NCBI RefSeq assembly: GCF_001423905.1
Contig: NZ_LMPQ01000010.1
Coordinates: 156,016-220,015, forward strand
Source of the DNA: Frigoribacterium sp. Leaf186
Lineage (GTDB): Bacteria; Actinomycetota; Actinomycetes; Actinomycetales; Microbacteriaceae
Reading direction: 5' to 3'
Length of the DNA: 64,000 nt
Positions within the stretch are counted from its first letter, which is position 1; each line of letters opens with the position of its first letter. Below are positions 43,392 to 54,780 of the stretch, one piece after another. The translations under genes and the position numbers were made by a program. Under the pieces are notes generated by a model, which made no database searches, had not been told where the DNA came from, and saw nothing but the letters and a program-made list of their open reading frames with translations.

Positions 43392-44692
43392 CCACCACCC
43401 TGTTCAGGGACGCCCGGAAGGTCGACGCCGACGGCGAGGTCGACGGCTTCTGGATGCTCGTCGACGGCGACGTCATCGTCGCCACCGGTGCCACGGTGCC
43501 GGGGTCGCGCGGGGCGGCCGGGGTGACGGGCGGGGTCGACGCGACCCGCGCCTCCTCGGCGACGGCGGGTGCACCCGACGATCCGACCGCAGGAGGCGCG
43601 GTGCCACCCCCGGCGGACGTCACCGTCGACCTCGCGGGCGCCACGCTCACCCCGGGGCTGATCGACCTGCACACGCACGGCGGTGGCGGCCACGCCTTCG
43701 ACGGCGGGCCCGACGGCCTGGACGCCGGTCTCGCCCTGCACCGACGACACGGCACGACCCGATCGCTGGTCAGCCTCGTCGCGAACCCGGTGCCGGTGCT
43801 GTCGCGGTCGCTCGGGACGATCGGCGACCTGATGCGGCGCGACCCGCTCGTGCTCGGGGCGCACCTCGAGGGGCCCTTCCTGGCTCCCGACCGGCGGGGC
43901 GCCCACGCGCCGCACTTCTTGCTCGAGCCCGACGCGGCCACGGTCGAGGCCCTGCTCCAGGCCTGCGACGGCGTCGTGCGGCAGGTCACCATCGCGCCCG
44001 AGCTGCCCGGCGGGCTCGACGCGATCGACCGGCTCGTCAGCTCGGGCGTCGTCGCCGCCGTCGGCCACACCGACGCCGACTTCGACCTGGCGCGCGCGGC
44101 CTTCGACCGCGGCGCCTCGCTCGTGACGCACGCCTTCAACGCGATGGCCGGAATCCACCACCGCGACCCGGGGCCGCTGGTCGCGGCGGTCGGCGACGAG
44201 CGGGTGACGATCGAGCTGATCCTCGACGGGGTGCACGTGCACCCGGCCGTGGCCGAGCTCGTGCTGCGGTCGGCCCCGCGGCGGGTCGCCCTCGTCACCG
44301 ACGCCATGGCCGCGGCCGGGGCCGCCGACGGCGACTACCGCATCGGCGAGCTCGCGGTCACCGTCGACCACGGCGTCGCCACGCTCACGGGCAGCGCGAC
44401 GATCGCCGGCTCGACCCTGACGCAGGACGCGGCCCTCCGCCTCGCGATTACGGCGGCCAGTCTCTCCCCCGTCGACGCGGTCGCCGCGTTGACGCTCGTG
44501 CCGGCCCACGTGCTCGGGCACGACGCGGGGGGCAGGCGAGCAGCCACGCACCCGAGCACGGCCGCGGCGCCGGCCGCGAGTCCGCCGCTCGGCCGGCTGG
44601 CCCCCGGGCACGCCGCCGACGCCGTCGCGTGGCACGACGACTGGACGGTGGCCCGGGTCTGGGCCGCCGGCCGCGAACTGCCTGCCGGCTGA
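43388..44692 (+). CDS. nagA: N-acetylglucosamine-6-phosphate deacetylase
   Basis: NagA deacetylates GlcNAc-6-P to glucosamine-6-P. The 434-aa amidohydrolase has the metal motif TPGLIDLHTHGGGG, HLEGPFL, VGHTDADF and HAFNAM, and the late LVTDAMAAAG. An insertion of about 35 residues (about 45-80) separates the first beta strands from the barrel. It encodes DATRASS and a second GGAGGCGCG-motif copy, and homologues lack it. The C-terminal HPSTAAAPAASPP tract is also low complexity. Confidence 0.92.
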   Translation: MTTTLFRDARKVDADGEVDGFWMLVDGDVIVATGATVPGSRGAAGVTGGVDATRASSATAGAPDDPTAGGAVPPPADVTVDLAGATLTPGLIDLHTHGGGGHAFDGGPDGLDAGLALHRRHGTTRSLVSLVANPVPVLSRSLGTIGDLMRRDPLVLGAHLEGPFLAPDRRGAHAPHFLLEPDAATVEALLQACDGVVRQVTIAPELPGGLDAIDRLVSSGVVAAVGHTDADFDLARAAFDRGASLVTHAFNAMAGIHHRDPGPLVAAVGDERVTIELILDGVHVHPAVAELVLRSAPRRVALVTDAMAAAGAADGDYRIGELAVTVDHGVATLTGSATIAGSTLTQDAALRLAITAASLSPVDAVAALTLVPAHVLGHDAGGRRAATHPSTAAAPAASPPLGRLAPGHAADAVAWHDDWTVARVWAAGRELPAG

Positions 44693-44770
44693 TCCGGCGA
44701 CACCCAGCCGTTCCCGCCCCGCACCGCCCCGCCCCGCGCCGCGCGACACTGCACCGCCCCGCCCGACACT

Positions 44771-44830
44771 GCACCGCGTTTCGTGCACGACACCGTGACT
44801 AGTCGCGGTGCCGTGCACGAAACGCGGTGC
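44771..44830. terminator. 25-nt inverted repeat at a convergent junction
   Basis: Arms 44771-44795 and 44806-44830 pair with one mismatch around a 10-nt loop, TGACTAGTCG, which is itself partly palindromic. It lies between the stops of nagA and the leftward acyl-CoA synthetase gene and probably ends both transcripts. Confidence 0.75.
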
Positions 44831-44871
44831 CGTGAGAGGGAGCCGTGCGGCGCAGGGCTCGCCGCGCGCCC

Positions 44872-46695
<1,824 letters not shown>

Positions 46696-46764
46696 CCCGC
46701 CATCATGCACCCCCGCCCGTGCCGGGCCCGGCACGGGCTGCGACCGCTCGCCTAGGGTCGTGGC

Positions 46765-47652
46765 ATGACGACCGACGCGACCCGCGCCTCCTCATCCGCC
46801 GTCCCGTCCGTCCGCCCGCGGCCGGCCCTCGAGATCGCGGTGACGAGCGCCGCCGGGGCCGTCACGGCGCGCGACGGCGGAGCCGACCGCGTCGAACTCT
46901 GCAGCGCCCTCGAGCTCGGCGGCGTGACCCCGTCGCAGGGGCTCGTCGAGGCGACGGTCGCGACGGGCGTGCCGGTGCACGCGCTGGTCCGGTGCCGACC
47001 CGGCGGGTTCGCCTACGACGCCGACGAGCTCGACGTGATGGTGCGCGAGATCCGCGCGCTCGTGCGATCCGGCGTGGCCGGCGTCGTCGTCGGCGCACTG
47101 CGCGAGGACGGCTCGCTCGACGTCGACGCCGTCCGCTGGTTCGTCGAGGCCGCCCTCGACGCCGCCGCACAGCAGCCGGGCACGACACCCCAGCAACCCG
47201 CCCAGACCCCCGCTCGCGCCCGAGGGTCTCGGCCGGTTCCTGGGGTCTCACCGCTCGAAGTCACCGTGCACCGGGCCGTGGACCGGGCGGCGGACCCGGT
47301 GGCGGCCGTGGCGGCACTTGCGGGGCTCGGCGTCACGCGCGTGCTGACGTCGGGCGGGGCGTCCACGGTCGGGGCGGGGCTCGCCGCCGGGGTGCTGCCG
47401 CGCATGGTCGAGGTGGCGGGCGGGGTGCAGGTGATGGCCGGGGGCGGGGTGCAGCTCGGCGACGTCCCGGCACTCGTGGCCGCGGGCGTCGACGCCGTGC
47501 ACCTGTCGGCGAAGCGGGCGCAGGCCGTGCGCGCCTCCTCGTCCCGGTCGGGGACGACCGTGTCGCTCGGCACCGAGGCGTCGACCGACTCGTGGTTCGA
47601 GACCGACCCCGAGCTGGTCCGCGCAGCACGCCACGCCCTCGACCAGGCCTGA
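46765..47652 (+). CDS. cutC: CutC family copper homeostasis protein
   Basis: This 295-aa TIM-barrel protein has the CutC signature LEIAVTSAAGAVTARDGGADRVELCS and VTPSQGLVEA. The N-terminus MTTDATRASSSAVP is a motif-derived extension. A long palindrome (47184-47249) is read through in-frame as a Pro/Gln/Arg-rich loop between residues about 141 and 162, just before LEVTVHRAVDRAADP. Homologues lack such a loop, so it looks like a tolerated insertion. Copper function is a family name; evidence is debated. Confidence 0.9.
   Translation: MTTDATRASSSAVPSVRPRPALEIAVTSAAGAVTARDGGADRVELCSALELGGVTPSQGLVEATVATGVPVHALVRCRPGGFAYDADELDVMVREIRALVRSGVAGVVVGALREDGSLDVDAVRWFVEAALDAAAQQPGTTPQQPAQTPARARGSRPVPGVSPLEVTVHRAVDRAADPVAAVAALAGLGVTRVLTSGGASTVGAGLAAGVLPRMVEVAGGVQVMAGGGVQLGDVPALVAAGVDAVHLSAKRAQAVRASSSRSGTTVSLGTEASTDSWFETDPELVRAARHALDQA
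47184..47249. repeat. inverted repeat inside cutC, GAGACCCCAGGAA family
   Basis: Arms 47184-47212 and 47221-47249 pair with about six mismatches. The right arm ends GGTTCCTGGGGTCTC, matching the intergenic element at 31982-32049. The whole element is in-frame coding sequence, suggesting insertion into the gene followed by drift. Confidence 0.65.
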
Positions 47653-47741
47653 CCGGACCAGGCCTGACCCGCCGCCCCCGACGCGTCACCCCGGGGCCGG
47701 TGGGCCGACCACCCCGGGTCGCGGGGGTGCACAGTGGAGCG

Positions 47742-48722
47742 ATGACATCGACGTCCCTCCTCGTGATCGGCGGCACCGGGCAGATCAGCGCCTCGGTCGT
47801 GCGACAGGCCCTGCGCGACGGCCTCGCCGTGACCGTGCTGAACCGCGGCAGCACGACGATCAGGCCGGTGCCCGCGGGCGTCGAGCAGCTCGTCGCCGAC
47901 GTCCGCGACGAGGAGGCGCTGGCCGCCGCCCTGAGGGGGCATCGCTTCGACTCCGTGGCCGACTTCCTGACCTTCACGCCCGACCAGCTCGCGTCGATGA
48001 TGCGGGTCGTCGCCCCGCTGACCGATCAGTACGTGTTCATCGGTTCGGCCTCGGCGTACCAGAAGCCCCCGGTGACCCTGCCGATCACCGAGGCGACGCC
48101 GTTGTCGAACCCGTGGTGGTCGTACTCGCGCGACAAGATCGCCTGCGAGCGCCTGCTGCGCGACGAGCACCTCGCCGGGCGGGTGCAGGCGACCGTCGTG
48201 CGGCCGTCGCACACCTACGACGAGACGCACGTGCCGCTGCTCGGCGGCTGGACCACGATCGAGCGCATGCGCCGCGGCGACCCGGTCGTGCTGCACGGTG
48301 ACGGCACGTCGCTCTGGGCGCTGACCCACTCGGCCGACTTCGCCCGGGCGTTCGTCGGCCTGCTCGGCCACCCGGGAGCCCTCGGCGAGGCGTTCCACAT
48401 CATGTCGCCCGAGCTGCTCACCTGGAACATGATCGCCCGCGACCTGGCCGACGCTGCGGGCGCGTCGTTGCACGTCGTCCACCGCACGACGCAGGTGCTG
48501 ACCGACGAGGTGCCCGAGTGGACGGCCGACCTCTGCGGCGACCGCAGCCACCCGGCCGTGTTCGACACGTCGAAGATCCGCGCGTTGGTGCCCGGCTGGG
48601 AGGCGCGGGTGCCGTTCGCCGAGGGAGCCCGCCAGATCGTCGCCTGGCACGACGCCGACGCCTCACGTCGCACGATGGACCCCTGGGTCGACGACGCCCA
48701 CGAGCGGCTCGTCGCGCTGTAG
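47742..48722 (+). CDS. NAD-dependent epimerase/dehydratase family protein
   Basis: This 326-aa extended SDR starts LLVIGGTGQISASVVRQAL, a GGTGxI nucleotide-binding motif. The active-site region is SYSRDKIACERLL (Tyr-x3-Lys), with VFIGSASAY upstream as the catalytic Ser region. The substrate is probably a nucleotide sugar or an RNA-associated partner as in the CSP41-like group; I cannot tell. ATG at 47742. Confidence 0.82.
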   Translation: MTSTSLLVIGGTGQISASVVRQALRDGLAVTVLNRGSTTIRPVPAGVEQLVADVRDEEALAAALRGHRFDSVADFLTFTPDQLASMMRVVAPLTDQYVFIGSASAYQKPPVTLPITEATPLSNPWWSYSRDKIACERLLRDEHLAGRVQATVVRPSHTYDETHVPLLGGWTTIERMRRGDPVVLHGDGTSLWALTHSADFARAFVGLLGHPGALGEAFHIMSPELLTWNMIARDLADAAGASLHVVHRTTQVLTDEVPEWTADLCGDRSHPAVFDTSKIRALVPGWEARVPFAEGARQIVAWHDADASRRTMDPWVDDAHERLVAL

Positions 48723-48813
48723 CCGGGCGGCAGGGGTCGCGGGCGGCGCGTCATCTGCACCCGCGCCTCCCCCGCTCGTCACCTAGGCTCGTCGCGGGCG
48801 AGGGGAGACGGCT

Positions 48814-51800
48814 ATGCGGCTGAAGCTGACACTGATCGACGGGGACGGGGCCCGGCGCGGTGACGACCGGGCACGCGACCTGGCCGTCACGGTCGACATC
48901 ACGGCCAGCGTCGGCGACATCGCCCGGTACCTGGTCGAGTCCGACCCCGACGCCCCCCGCACGCCGAGGCCCGCGACCCCGACGCTGCGCATGTGGGTGC
49001 CCGGGTCGACGACCTCCCGCCTGCTGAACCCGCTGCTGACCGTCCACGAGTCCGGGTTGCGGTCGGGGTGCACCGTCGAGGTGGTCGCCACCGACGACCA
49101 CCGCATCGGCGACGACCGGCTCGCTCTCCCGGTCGCCCTGCTGCAGGTCACCTCGGGCCCCGACACGGGCCGGGAGTTCCGGCTGGCGTCGGGCACGAGC
49201 TACGTCGGACGCGACCCGGGAGCCCACGTGCACCTGTCGGACACCTCGGTGTCGCGCCGGCACGCGAGCGTCAGCGCGACCGAGGGCCTCACCGTCACCG
49301 ACCTGAACAGCTCGAACGGCATCGAGGTCGACGGCCGACTGGTCGACCGCGCCGTGCTCTCGGAGGGTTCGCTGCTGCGGGTCGGCGACACCGAGATGCG
49401 GGTGTCGCTGCTGACCGGGTCGCGACCGCGCCTCCCCCAGCACCGCCTCGACGGCCGGGCCGTCGAGGCCGGCGGCGTGCTGCCCGGCGCGACCGGGTCC
49501 CCGACCTCCGGGGCGTCGGCCGCGGGCGGCGCCGCGGCACCCCTCGCGGCGGGCGGCGTCCCCCCGGCTCCCGTCGCCCCCGGCGGGGTCCCGTCGGCGA
49601 CCGGCGGGCCGTCCGGTCCGCCCCCGTCGCCCGGGTCGGACGGCGTGCTCGCGTCGGACGACCTGCTCGCGTCCGACGACGGGCTCGCGGCCGACGACGG
49701 GCTCGCGTCCGACCGGACCCTCGGCGAGACCGAACTGACGGTCGTGACGCGGGTGCCCTCGGCCGGCACCCCGGCGTCGGGCCCCCGGCCGGTCGCCACC
49801 ACGGCGGCCCCGTCGGCGGGAGCCCCGTCGCCGACCTCCCCCGACGCCCGCGACCACACGACCTTCGTCCGCTCGCCCCGGGTCGAACCGACCTACCCGG
49901 GCGAGACCGTCGTCGCCCCCGAACTGCCGACCATCCCCGAGCGCACGAGGTTCCCGGTGCTGGCCGTGGTGGCTCCGGTCATCATGGGCGCCGTGCTGTT
50001 CGCCGTGACCCGGCAGGTCTTCAGCCTGCTGTTCATCGCGCTGTCGCCGGTGATCATGATCGGCACCTGGATCGACAACCGCATCCAGAACAAGCGTCGC
50101 GGCCGCGACGAACGCGAGCGCTTCGAAGAGTCGCTGGCGGCGAGCCGGGCGCACCTCGAGGACGAGCGCGACCGGCAACGGGAGGCGCGGGTGGCGGAGT
50201 CCCCGTCGGCCGACGAGGTCGCGGCGGCGGTCCGCGACCGGTCGCCGCTGCTCTGGACGCGCAAGCCAGAGCACACCACCTTCCTCGAGGTCCGCTTCGG
50301 CCTGGGCACCCAGCCGAGTCGCACGGTCGTGACGCCGCCCTCGAAGAACTCGTCGGGGCCCGACCACTGGGACCGCGTCACGCGACTGGTGGACGACTTC
50401 GCCGAGGTCGACGGCGTGCCGATCATCGAGAACCTCGAGCGTGCCGGGGCGATCGGCGTCGCCGGCGACTCGACCATCTCGCGCGACGCCGCACGATCGC
50501 TCGTGCTGCAGCTCGTCGGGCTGCACTCGCCCGCCGACCTGGTGGTGACGGCCCTGGCATCGGGCGAGTCCCAGAGGGACTGGTCGTGGCTCACCTGGCT
50601 GCCGCACGTCGACTCGCCGCACAGCCCCCTGAGCAGTTCGGGGCTGGCCGGCGACTTCACCTCGGCCACGATGCTCATGGCCGAGCTCGAGGAGCTCGTC
50701 GCGACGCGTCGCGAGGCCGGTGCGGGGCGAGGCGAGACGGTGCGGTCGCGGCTCGACCGTGCGCGCACCGCCGACGCCGAGCACGGCGCCTCGGTGGACT
50801 CGCTGCCGGCGGTGCCGGCCGTCCTCGTCGTCGTGGCGCACGAGTTGCCGGCGGACCGCGCCCGCCTCGTGGCCATCGCCGAGCAGGGGCCCGACTACGG
50901 CGTCTTCGTGCTGTGGCTCGCGAGCACGGTGGCGTCGCTGCCGGTCGTCTGCCGCACCTACCTCGACGTCGACGGCGACACGGGCCAGGCCGCGGTCGGC
51001 TTCGTCCGCAGCGGCGTCCGGGTCGCGCTCGAACGGCTCGAGACGACGAGCTCGATCGACGCCCTCGAGGCCGCGCGCCTGCTGGCGCCGGTCGAGGACT
51101 CCGGAGCCCCCGTGCTCGACGAGTCCGACCTGCCGCACCGCGTGGGGTTCCTCGACCTGCTCGAGGGTCGGGTCGCCGACCAGTCGGACGCCGTCGTCCA
51201 GCGCTGGATGAAGAACGACAGCCTCACCTCGGCCTGGCGCCCGGGCTCGCACCGTGAGCCCGGAGGCATCCGCGCGCTCGTCGGGCAGGGGCCCGCCGAG
51301 GCGTTCGCCCTCGACCTGCGACGGCACGGTCCGCACGCCCTGGTCGGCGGCACGACCGGGTCGGGCAAGAGCGAGTTCCTGCAGACCTGGATCATGGGCA
51401 TGGCGACCGAGCACTCGCCCGACCGCGTGACGTTCCTGCTGGTCGACTACAAAGGAGGCGCGGCGTTCGCCGAGTGCGTCGACCTGCCCCACACGGTCGG
51501 CCTCGTCACCGACCTCAACACGCACCTCGTGCGGCGGGCCCTCACCTCGCTGCGGGCCGAGCTCACCCACCGCGAGCACCTGCTGAACGCCAAGGGGGCG
51601 AAGGACCTCGAGACGCTCGAGAAGCGCGGTGACCGGGACGCGCCTCCGTCGCTCGTCATCGTGATCGACGAGTTCGCCGCCCTCGCCCGCGAGGTGCCCG
51701 AGTTCGTCGACGGCGTGATCGACGTCGCCCAGCGCGGACGGTCGTTGGGGCTGCACCTGATCATGGCGACCCAGCGCCCGGCCGGCGTCATCAAGGACAA

Positions 51801-53757
51801 CCTGCGAGCCAACACGAACCTCCGCGTCGCCCTGCGGGTCTCGGACGAGGCCGACAGCCAGGACGTGCTGGGCGTGCCCACGGCGGCGTTCTTCTCGCCG
51901 GGCACGCCCGGTCGAGCCGCCGCCAAGCTCGGCCCCGGGCGCGTGCTGGACTTCCAGTCCGCGTACCTCGGCGGCTGGACCTCGGACGACGACCGGAGCA
52001 GGCCCGACGTCGAGGTCACCGAGCTGGTCTTCGGTCGCGGCCGCGACTGGGTCGTGGCGAGCTCCGACAACCGGCGGGACGAGTCGGCGCCCCGCGACAT
52101 CGAGCGGCTGGCCGCGACGATCCGGCGCGCGTCGTCGGCCGTGGGCCTGGCCGCCCCGCGACGCCCCTGGCTCGAGCCGCTGCCCGACCGCCTCGACCTC
52201 GCCGACCTGCCGCCCTCGACCGGCAGCGGCCTCGTCATCGGCCTGCGCGACGAGCCCTCGGCCCAGCGGCAGGCGCCCTACGTGCTCGACCTCGACCGGA
52301 CCGGCAACGTCGCGGTGATCGGCACCGGCGGCAGCGGCCGGTCCGCCGCCCTGCGCACCGTCGCCGTGGCCGCCTCGGCGGTCGCCCGGCAGCACCCGGT
52401 GTGGGTGCACGGCATCGACTTCTCGGGCGGCGGCCTAGCCTCGCTCGAGTCGCTGCCCACCGTCGGCTCGATCGTGGACGGCGACGACGACGAGCGGGTC
52501 GCCCGGCTCTTCGCCGAGCTGGAGGCGCTGGTCGACGAGCGCTCCGCCCTCTTCTCGGCCGCCCGCGTCGGCAGCCTCGCCGACCACCGCGCGGCGACCG
52601 GCACCGCGCTGCCCCGCGTCCTCGTCCTGGTCGACGGCATGGCGGCCTTCCGGGCAGGGTACGAGTTCCGGTCCGGAGGCGCGGTGTTCGACCGCTTCGC
52701 CGACCTCCTGGCCGTCGGTCGCCAGGTGGGACTGCACTTCGTGCTGACCGCCGACCGGCTCGGCGCCTTCTCGACCACGCTGCAGTCCAACCTGCAGACG
52801 AGGCTCGTGCTGCGCCTGGCGAGCGAAGGCGACTACGCCGTCGCCGGGGTGAAGCCCGACGTGTTCGTCGACGCTCCCGCCGGTCGCGCGGTGATCGACG
52901 GGCTCGAGGTGCAGCTCGCCGTCGCGGGTGGCACCCCCGACGTCGCCGCCCAGGCCGAGGTCGTCGACACCCTGGCCGCCTCGCTCGGCGACCACGTGTC
53001 GGCTGCCCCCGGCGTCCGCCGCCTGCCCGAGCGGATCTCCGCCACCTCGTTGCCCGCCGACGTCGACGGACGTCCGACCCTCGGCCTCGCCGACGAGACG
53101 CTGGCGCCCGTGGCCGTCCCGCTCGACGGGCTCTTCGTCGTCACCGGCCCGTTCGGGTCGGGCCGCACCACCACGATGACGACCGTGCTGCGGGGCATCC
53201 GGGCGACCCGCCCGAGCTGGCAGCCCTACCTGGTGGCGGCCCGACGCGGCCGGCTCGGCGGGGCGCTCGACTGGGTCGAGGCGTCGAGCGACGCGGAGTC
53301 CGCCGACGCCCTAACGACGTCCCTGGCCCTGCGGATCGAGTCCGCCCCGGCCGGCACCGAGCTCGACCTCGTCGTCGCGGTCGAGAGCGTCCCCGACCTC
53401 GAGGCGCTGCCGGCGGACGGGTCGGTCGCGCGCCTCCTGAAGGCGGCGCGGCGCGCCGGGGTCGTGGTGGTCGCCGAGACCGACACGATCACCGGCGGCG
53501 GTGCGTGGCAGACGTTCTCCGAGCTCAAGGCGGCCCGGGCGGGCATCGTGATGCAGCCGGAGGAGACCGACGGGCTGCAGCTGTTCCGGACGCAGTTCCC
53601 CCGCGTGACCCGCAAGGACTTCCCCGTGGGCCGGGGACTGCTGGTCGACCAGGGACGGGTGTCGCGGGTGCAGGTGGCCCTGCCCGCGGCGCCCGTCTCG
53701 CCCGCGCAGTCACCCTCGACCTCACCCCCGGGCAAAGTCGATTCAGCCGCATATTAA
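48814..53757 (+). CDS. T7SS FtsK/SpoIIIE-type ATPase with FHA domain (EssC-like), locus B
   Basis: This 1647-aa motor ATPase has a YukD-like N-terminus (1-105) and an FHA domain (about 110-200) with YVGRDPGAHVHLSDTSVSRRHA and LNSSNGIEVDG. A Pro/Ala-rich linker with LASDD repeats (205-375) and two membrane segments (380-420) come next. D1 has GTTGSGKSEF (from 846) and Walker B LVIVIDEFAAL. D2 (GTGGSGRS, from 1170) and D3 (GPFGSGRTTT, from 1445) have Arg in place of the P-loop Lys. The FHA domain suggests phosphothreonine signalling, as in Firmicutes EssC. Confidence 0.93.
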   Translation: MRLKLTLIDGDGARRGDDRARDLAVTVDITASVGDIARYLVESDPDAPRTPRPATPTLRMWVPGSTTSRLLNPLLTVHESGLRSGCTVEVVATDDHRIGDDRLALPVALLQVTSGPDTGREFRLASGTSYVGRDPGAHVHLSDTSVSRRHASVSATEGLTVTDLNSSNGIEVDGRLVDRAVLSEGSLLRVGDTEMRVSLLTGSRPRLPQHRLDGRAVEAGGVLPGATGSPTSGASAAGGAAAPLAAGGVPPAPVAPGGVPSATGGPSGPPPSPGSDGVLASDDLLASDDGLAADDGLASDRTLGETELTVVTRVPSAGTPASGPRPVATTAAPSAGAPSPTSPDARDHTTFVRSPRVEPTYPGETVVAPELPTIPERTRFPVLAVVAPVIMGAVLFAVTRQVFSLLFIALSPVIMIGTWIDNRIQNKRRGRDERERFEESLAASRAHLEDERDRQREARVAESPSADEVAAAVRDRSPLLWTRKPEHTTFLEVRFGLGTQPSRTVVTPPSKNSSGPDHWDRVTRLVDDFAEVDGVPIIENLERAGAIGVAGDSTISRDAARSLVLQLVGLHSPADLVVTALASGESQRDWSWLTWLPHVDSPHSPLSSSGLAGDFTSATMLMAELEELVATRREAGAGRGETVRSRLDRARTADAEHGASVDSLPAVPAVLVVVAHELPADRARLVAIAEQGPDYGVFVLWLASTVASLPVVCRTYLDVDGDTGQAAVGFVRSGVRVALERLETTSSIDALEAARLLAPVEDSGAPVLDESDLPHRVGFLDLLEGRVADQSDAVVQRWMKNDSLTSAWRPGSHREPGGIRALVGQGPAEAFALDLRRHGPHALVGGTTGSGKSEFLQTWIMGMATEHSPDRVTFLLVDYKGGAAFAECVDLPHTVGLVTDLNTHLVRRALTSLRAELTHREHLLNAKGAKDLETLEKRGDRDAPPSLVIVIDEFAALAREVPEFVDGVIDVAQRGRSLGLHLIMATQRPAGVIKDNLRANTNLRVALRVSDEADSQDVLGVPTAAFFSPGTPGRAAAKLGPGRVLDFQSAYLGGWTSDDDRSRPDVEVTELVFGRGRDWVVASSDNRRDESAPRDIERLAATIRRASSAVGLAAPRRPWLEPLPDRLDLADLPPSTGSGLVIGLRDEPSAQRQAPYVLDLDRTGNVAVIGTGGSGRSAALRTVAVAASAVARQHPVWVHGIDFSGGGLASLESLPTVGSIVDGDDDERVARLFAELEALVDERSALFSAARVGSLADHRAATGTALPRVLVLVDGMAAFRAGYEFRSGGAVFDRFADLLAVGRQVGLHFVLTADRLGAFSTTLQSNLQTRLVLRLASEGDYAVAGVKPDVFVDAPAGRAVIDGLEVQLAVAGGTPDVAAQAEVVDTLAASLGDHVSAAPGVRRLPERISATSLPADVDGRPTLGLADETLAPVAVPLDGLFVVTGPFGSGRTTTMTTVLRGIRATRPSWQPYLVAARRGRLGGALDWVEASSDAESADALTTSLALRIESAPAGTELDLVVAVESVPDLEALPADGSVARLLKAARRAGVVVVAETDTITGGGAWQTFSELKAARAGIVMQPEETDGLQLFRTQFPRVTRKDFPVGRGLLVDQGRVSRVQVALPAAPVSPAQSPSTSPPGKVDSAAY

Positions 53758-53775
53758 GGTGCGGATCGTGCACCG
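53731..53775 (+). promoter_or_regulatory. possible promoter between ATPase and WXG100 genes
   Basis: TATTAA (53752-53757) overlaps the ATPase stop and resembles a -10 box; no good -35 is visible. A small hairpin, GGTGC...GCACC, follows at about 53759-53775. WXG100 genes are often expressed above their ATPase, so an internal promoter would make sense. Confidence 0.3.
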
Positions 53776-53842
53776 ATCTGCTTGCATGTCGACGCGGGGC
53801 CGACAGCTCCGTCTACCGACGACCACCACCGGGGGGAACACC

Positions 53843-54139
53843 ATGCCCAACATGAACGTCTCGTACCAAGAGCTCAACAGCAACGCCGACCGCCTGCTGG
53901 CCGGTCGCGACGAGATCAACGCCACCCTGTCGAAGCTGCAGTCGCAGATCGCCGCGTTGACCAGTGCCGGGTTCCAGACCGACAAGTCGTCGGGCGCCTA
54001 CAACGACGCCTACACGCGCTTCACCACCGGTGCGCAGAACGCCATCGGCGGCCTCAACGACCTCTCGACCTTCCTCCGCACGACCGCGACGACGCTCGGC
54101 GACGTCGACTCGCAGCTCGCCTCGCGCATCGGTCGCTGA
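53843..54139 (+). CDS. WXG100-family protein, T7SS locus B
   Basis: This 98-aa helical-hairpin protein is paralogous to the one at 14651. Both begin MPNxNV and have a turn followed by TD-SS; here the turn is SAGFQTD (residues 41-47). The Trp of WXG is absent. Its ribosome site GGGGGG is weak, but start and length match the paralogue. It is likely the secreted partner for the FHA-ATPase next to it. Confidence 0.85.
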   Translation: MPNMNVSYQELNSNADRLLAGRDEINATLSKLQSQIAALTSAGFQTDKSSGAYNDAYTRFTTGAQNAIGGLNDLSTFLRTTATTLGDVDSQLASRIGR

Positions 54140-54195
54140 CGACCGACGAGCGATGGCCGGCCGCCCGGGGGGCGACCGGCCGCGAGGGGTGACGC

Positions 54196-54780
54196 ATGTA
54201 CGGGGACACGAACCGGCTGCGCGCGAAGGCCACCGAGCTGCGCACGGTGGCCGACGAGTTGCGCGGCAGGGCACGCACGATGATCGACGACGCCGCGAAC
54301 GTGGCGTGGACGTCGCCTGCCGCCGACGCGCTGCGGGCGAGGGTGACGACGACGGCCGACGACCTGGGGCGACGAGCCTCGCAGGTCGACGACGCCGCCG
54401 ACGCGCTCGAGCAGCACGCCCGCCGGGTCGACGAGGTCAAGCAGGCCATCGAGGACGCCGCCGCGTGGGTCGGTGAGCGCTGGAACGACGCCGTGCACGT
54501 CGCCCGCACCGTCCGCGAGTTCGTCGAGGACGTCCCGGCGAACGCCGTCACCGGCTTCATGAGGGTGGTCTCGACGGTCGCGGCCGCCGCCGAGGACGTC
54601 GTCGAGGGCGTCGCGTCCAAGGTCAAGGTCTTCTACTACGAGGTGGCCGGGGTCCAGGTGCCCGAGCAGAAGGTGATCCGGGCCCGAGAGATCGCCACGG
54701 CGGTGCCGAGTACGCCGGTCGCCGGGTCGAAGGACTGGCTCGACCTGAAGGACACGTTCGTCTCGCGGGGCTGGTCGTGA
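54196..54780 (+). CDS. WXG100-like helical protein with extended C-terminus
   Basis: This 194-aa helical protein has an N-terminal WXG100-like hairpin (VAWTSPAADALRARV, with Trp38 at the turn) and a C-terminal extension of about 95 aa with a helical VSTVAAAAEDVVEGVASKVKV segment. It may be the targeting partner for the lipase-domain protein two genes downstream. GTGA overlap with the next gene. Confidence 0.7.
   Translation: MYGDTNRLRAKATELRTVADELRGRARTMIDDAANVAWTSPAADALRARVTTTADDLGRRASQVDDAADALEQHARRVDEVKQAIEDAAAWVGERWNDAVHVARTVREFVEDVPANAVTGFMRVVSTVAAAAEDVVEGVASKVKVFYYEVAGVQVPEQKVIRAREIATAVPSTPVAGSKDWLDLKDTFVSRGWS

Noticed and set aside
48751-52410. A minus-strand open frame of 1219 codons opposite the FHA-ATPase
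   Set aside because: Its translation is Arg/Gly/Val-rich with no domain, whereas the plus strand has clear FHA and FtsK motifs.
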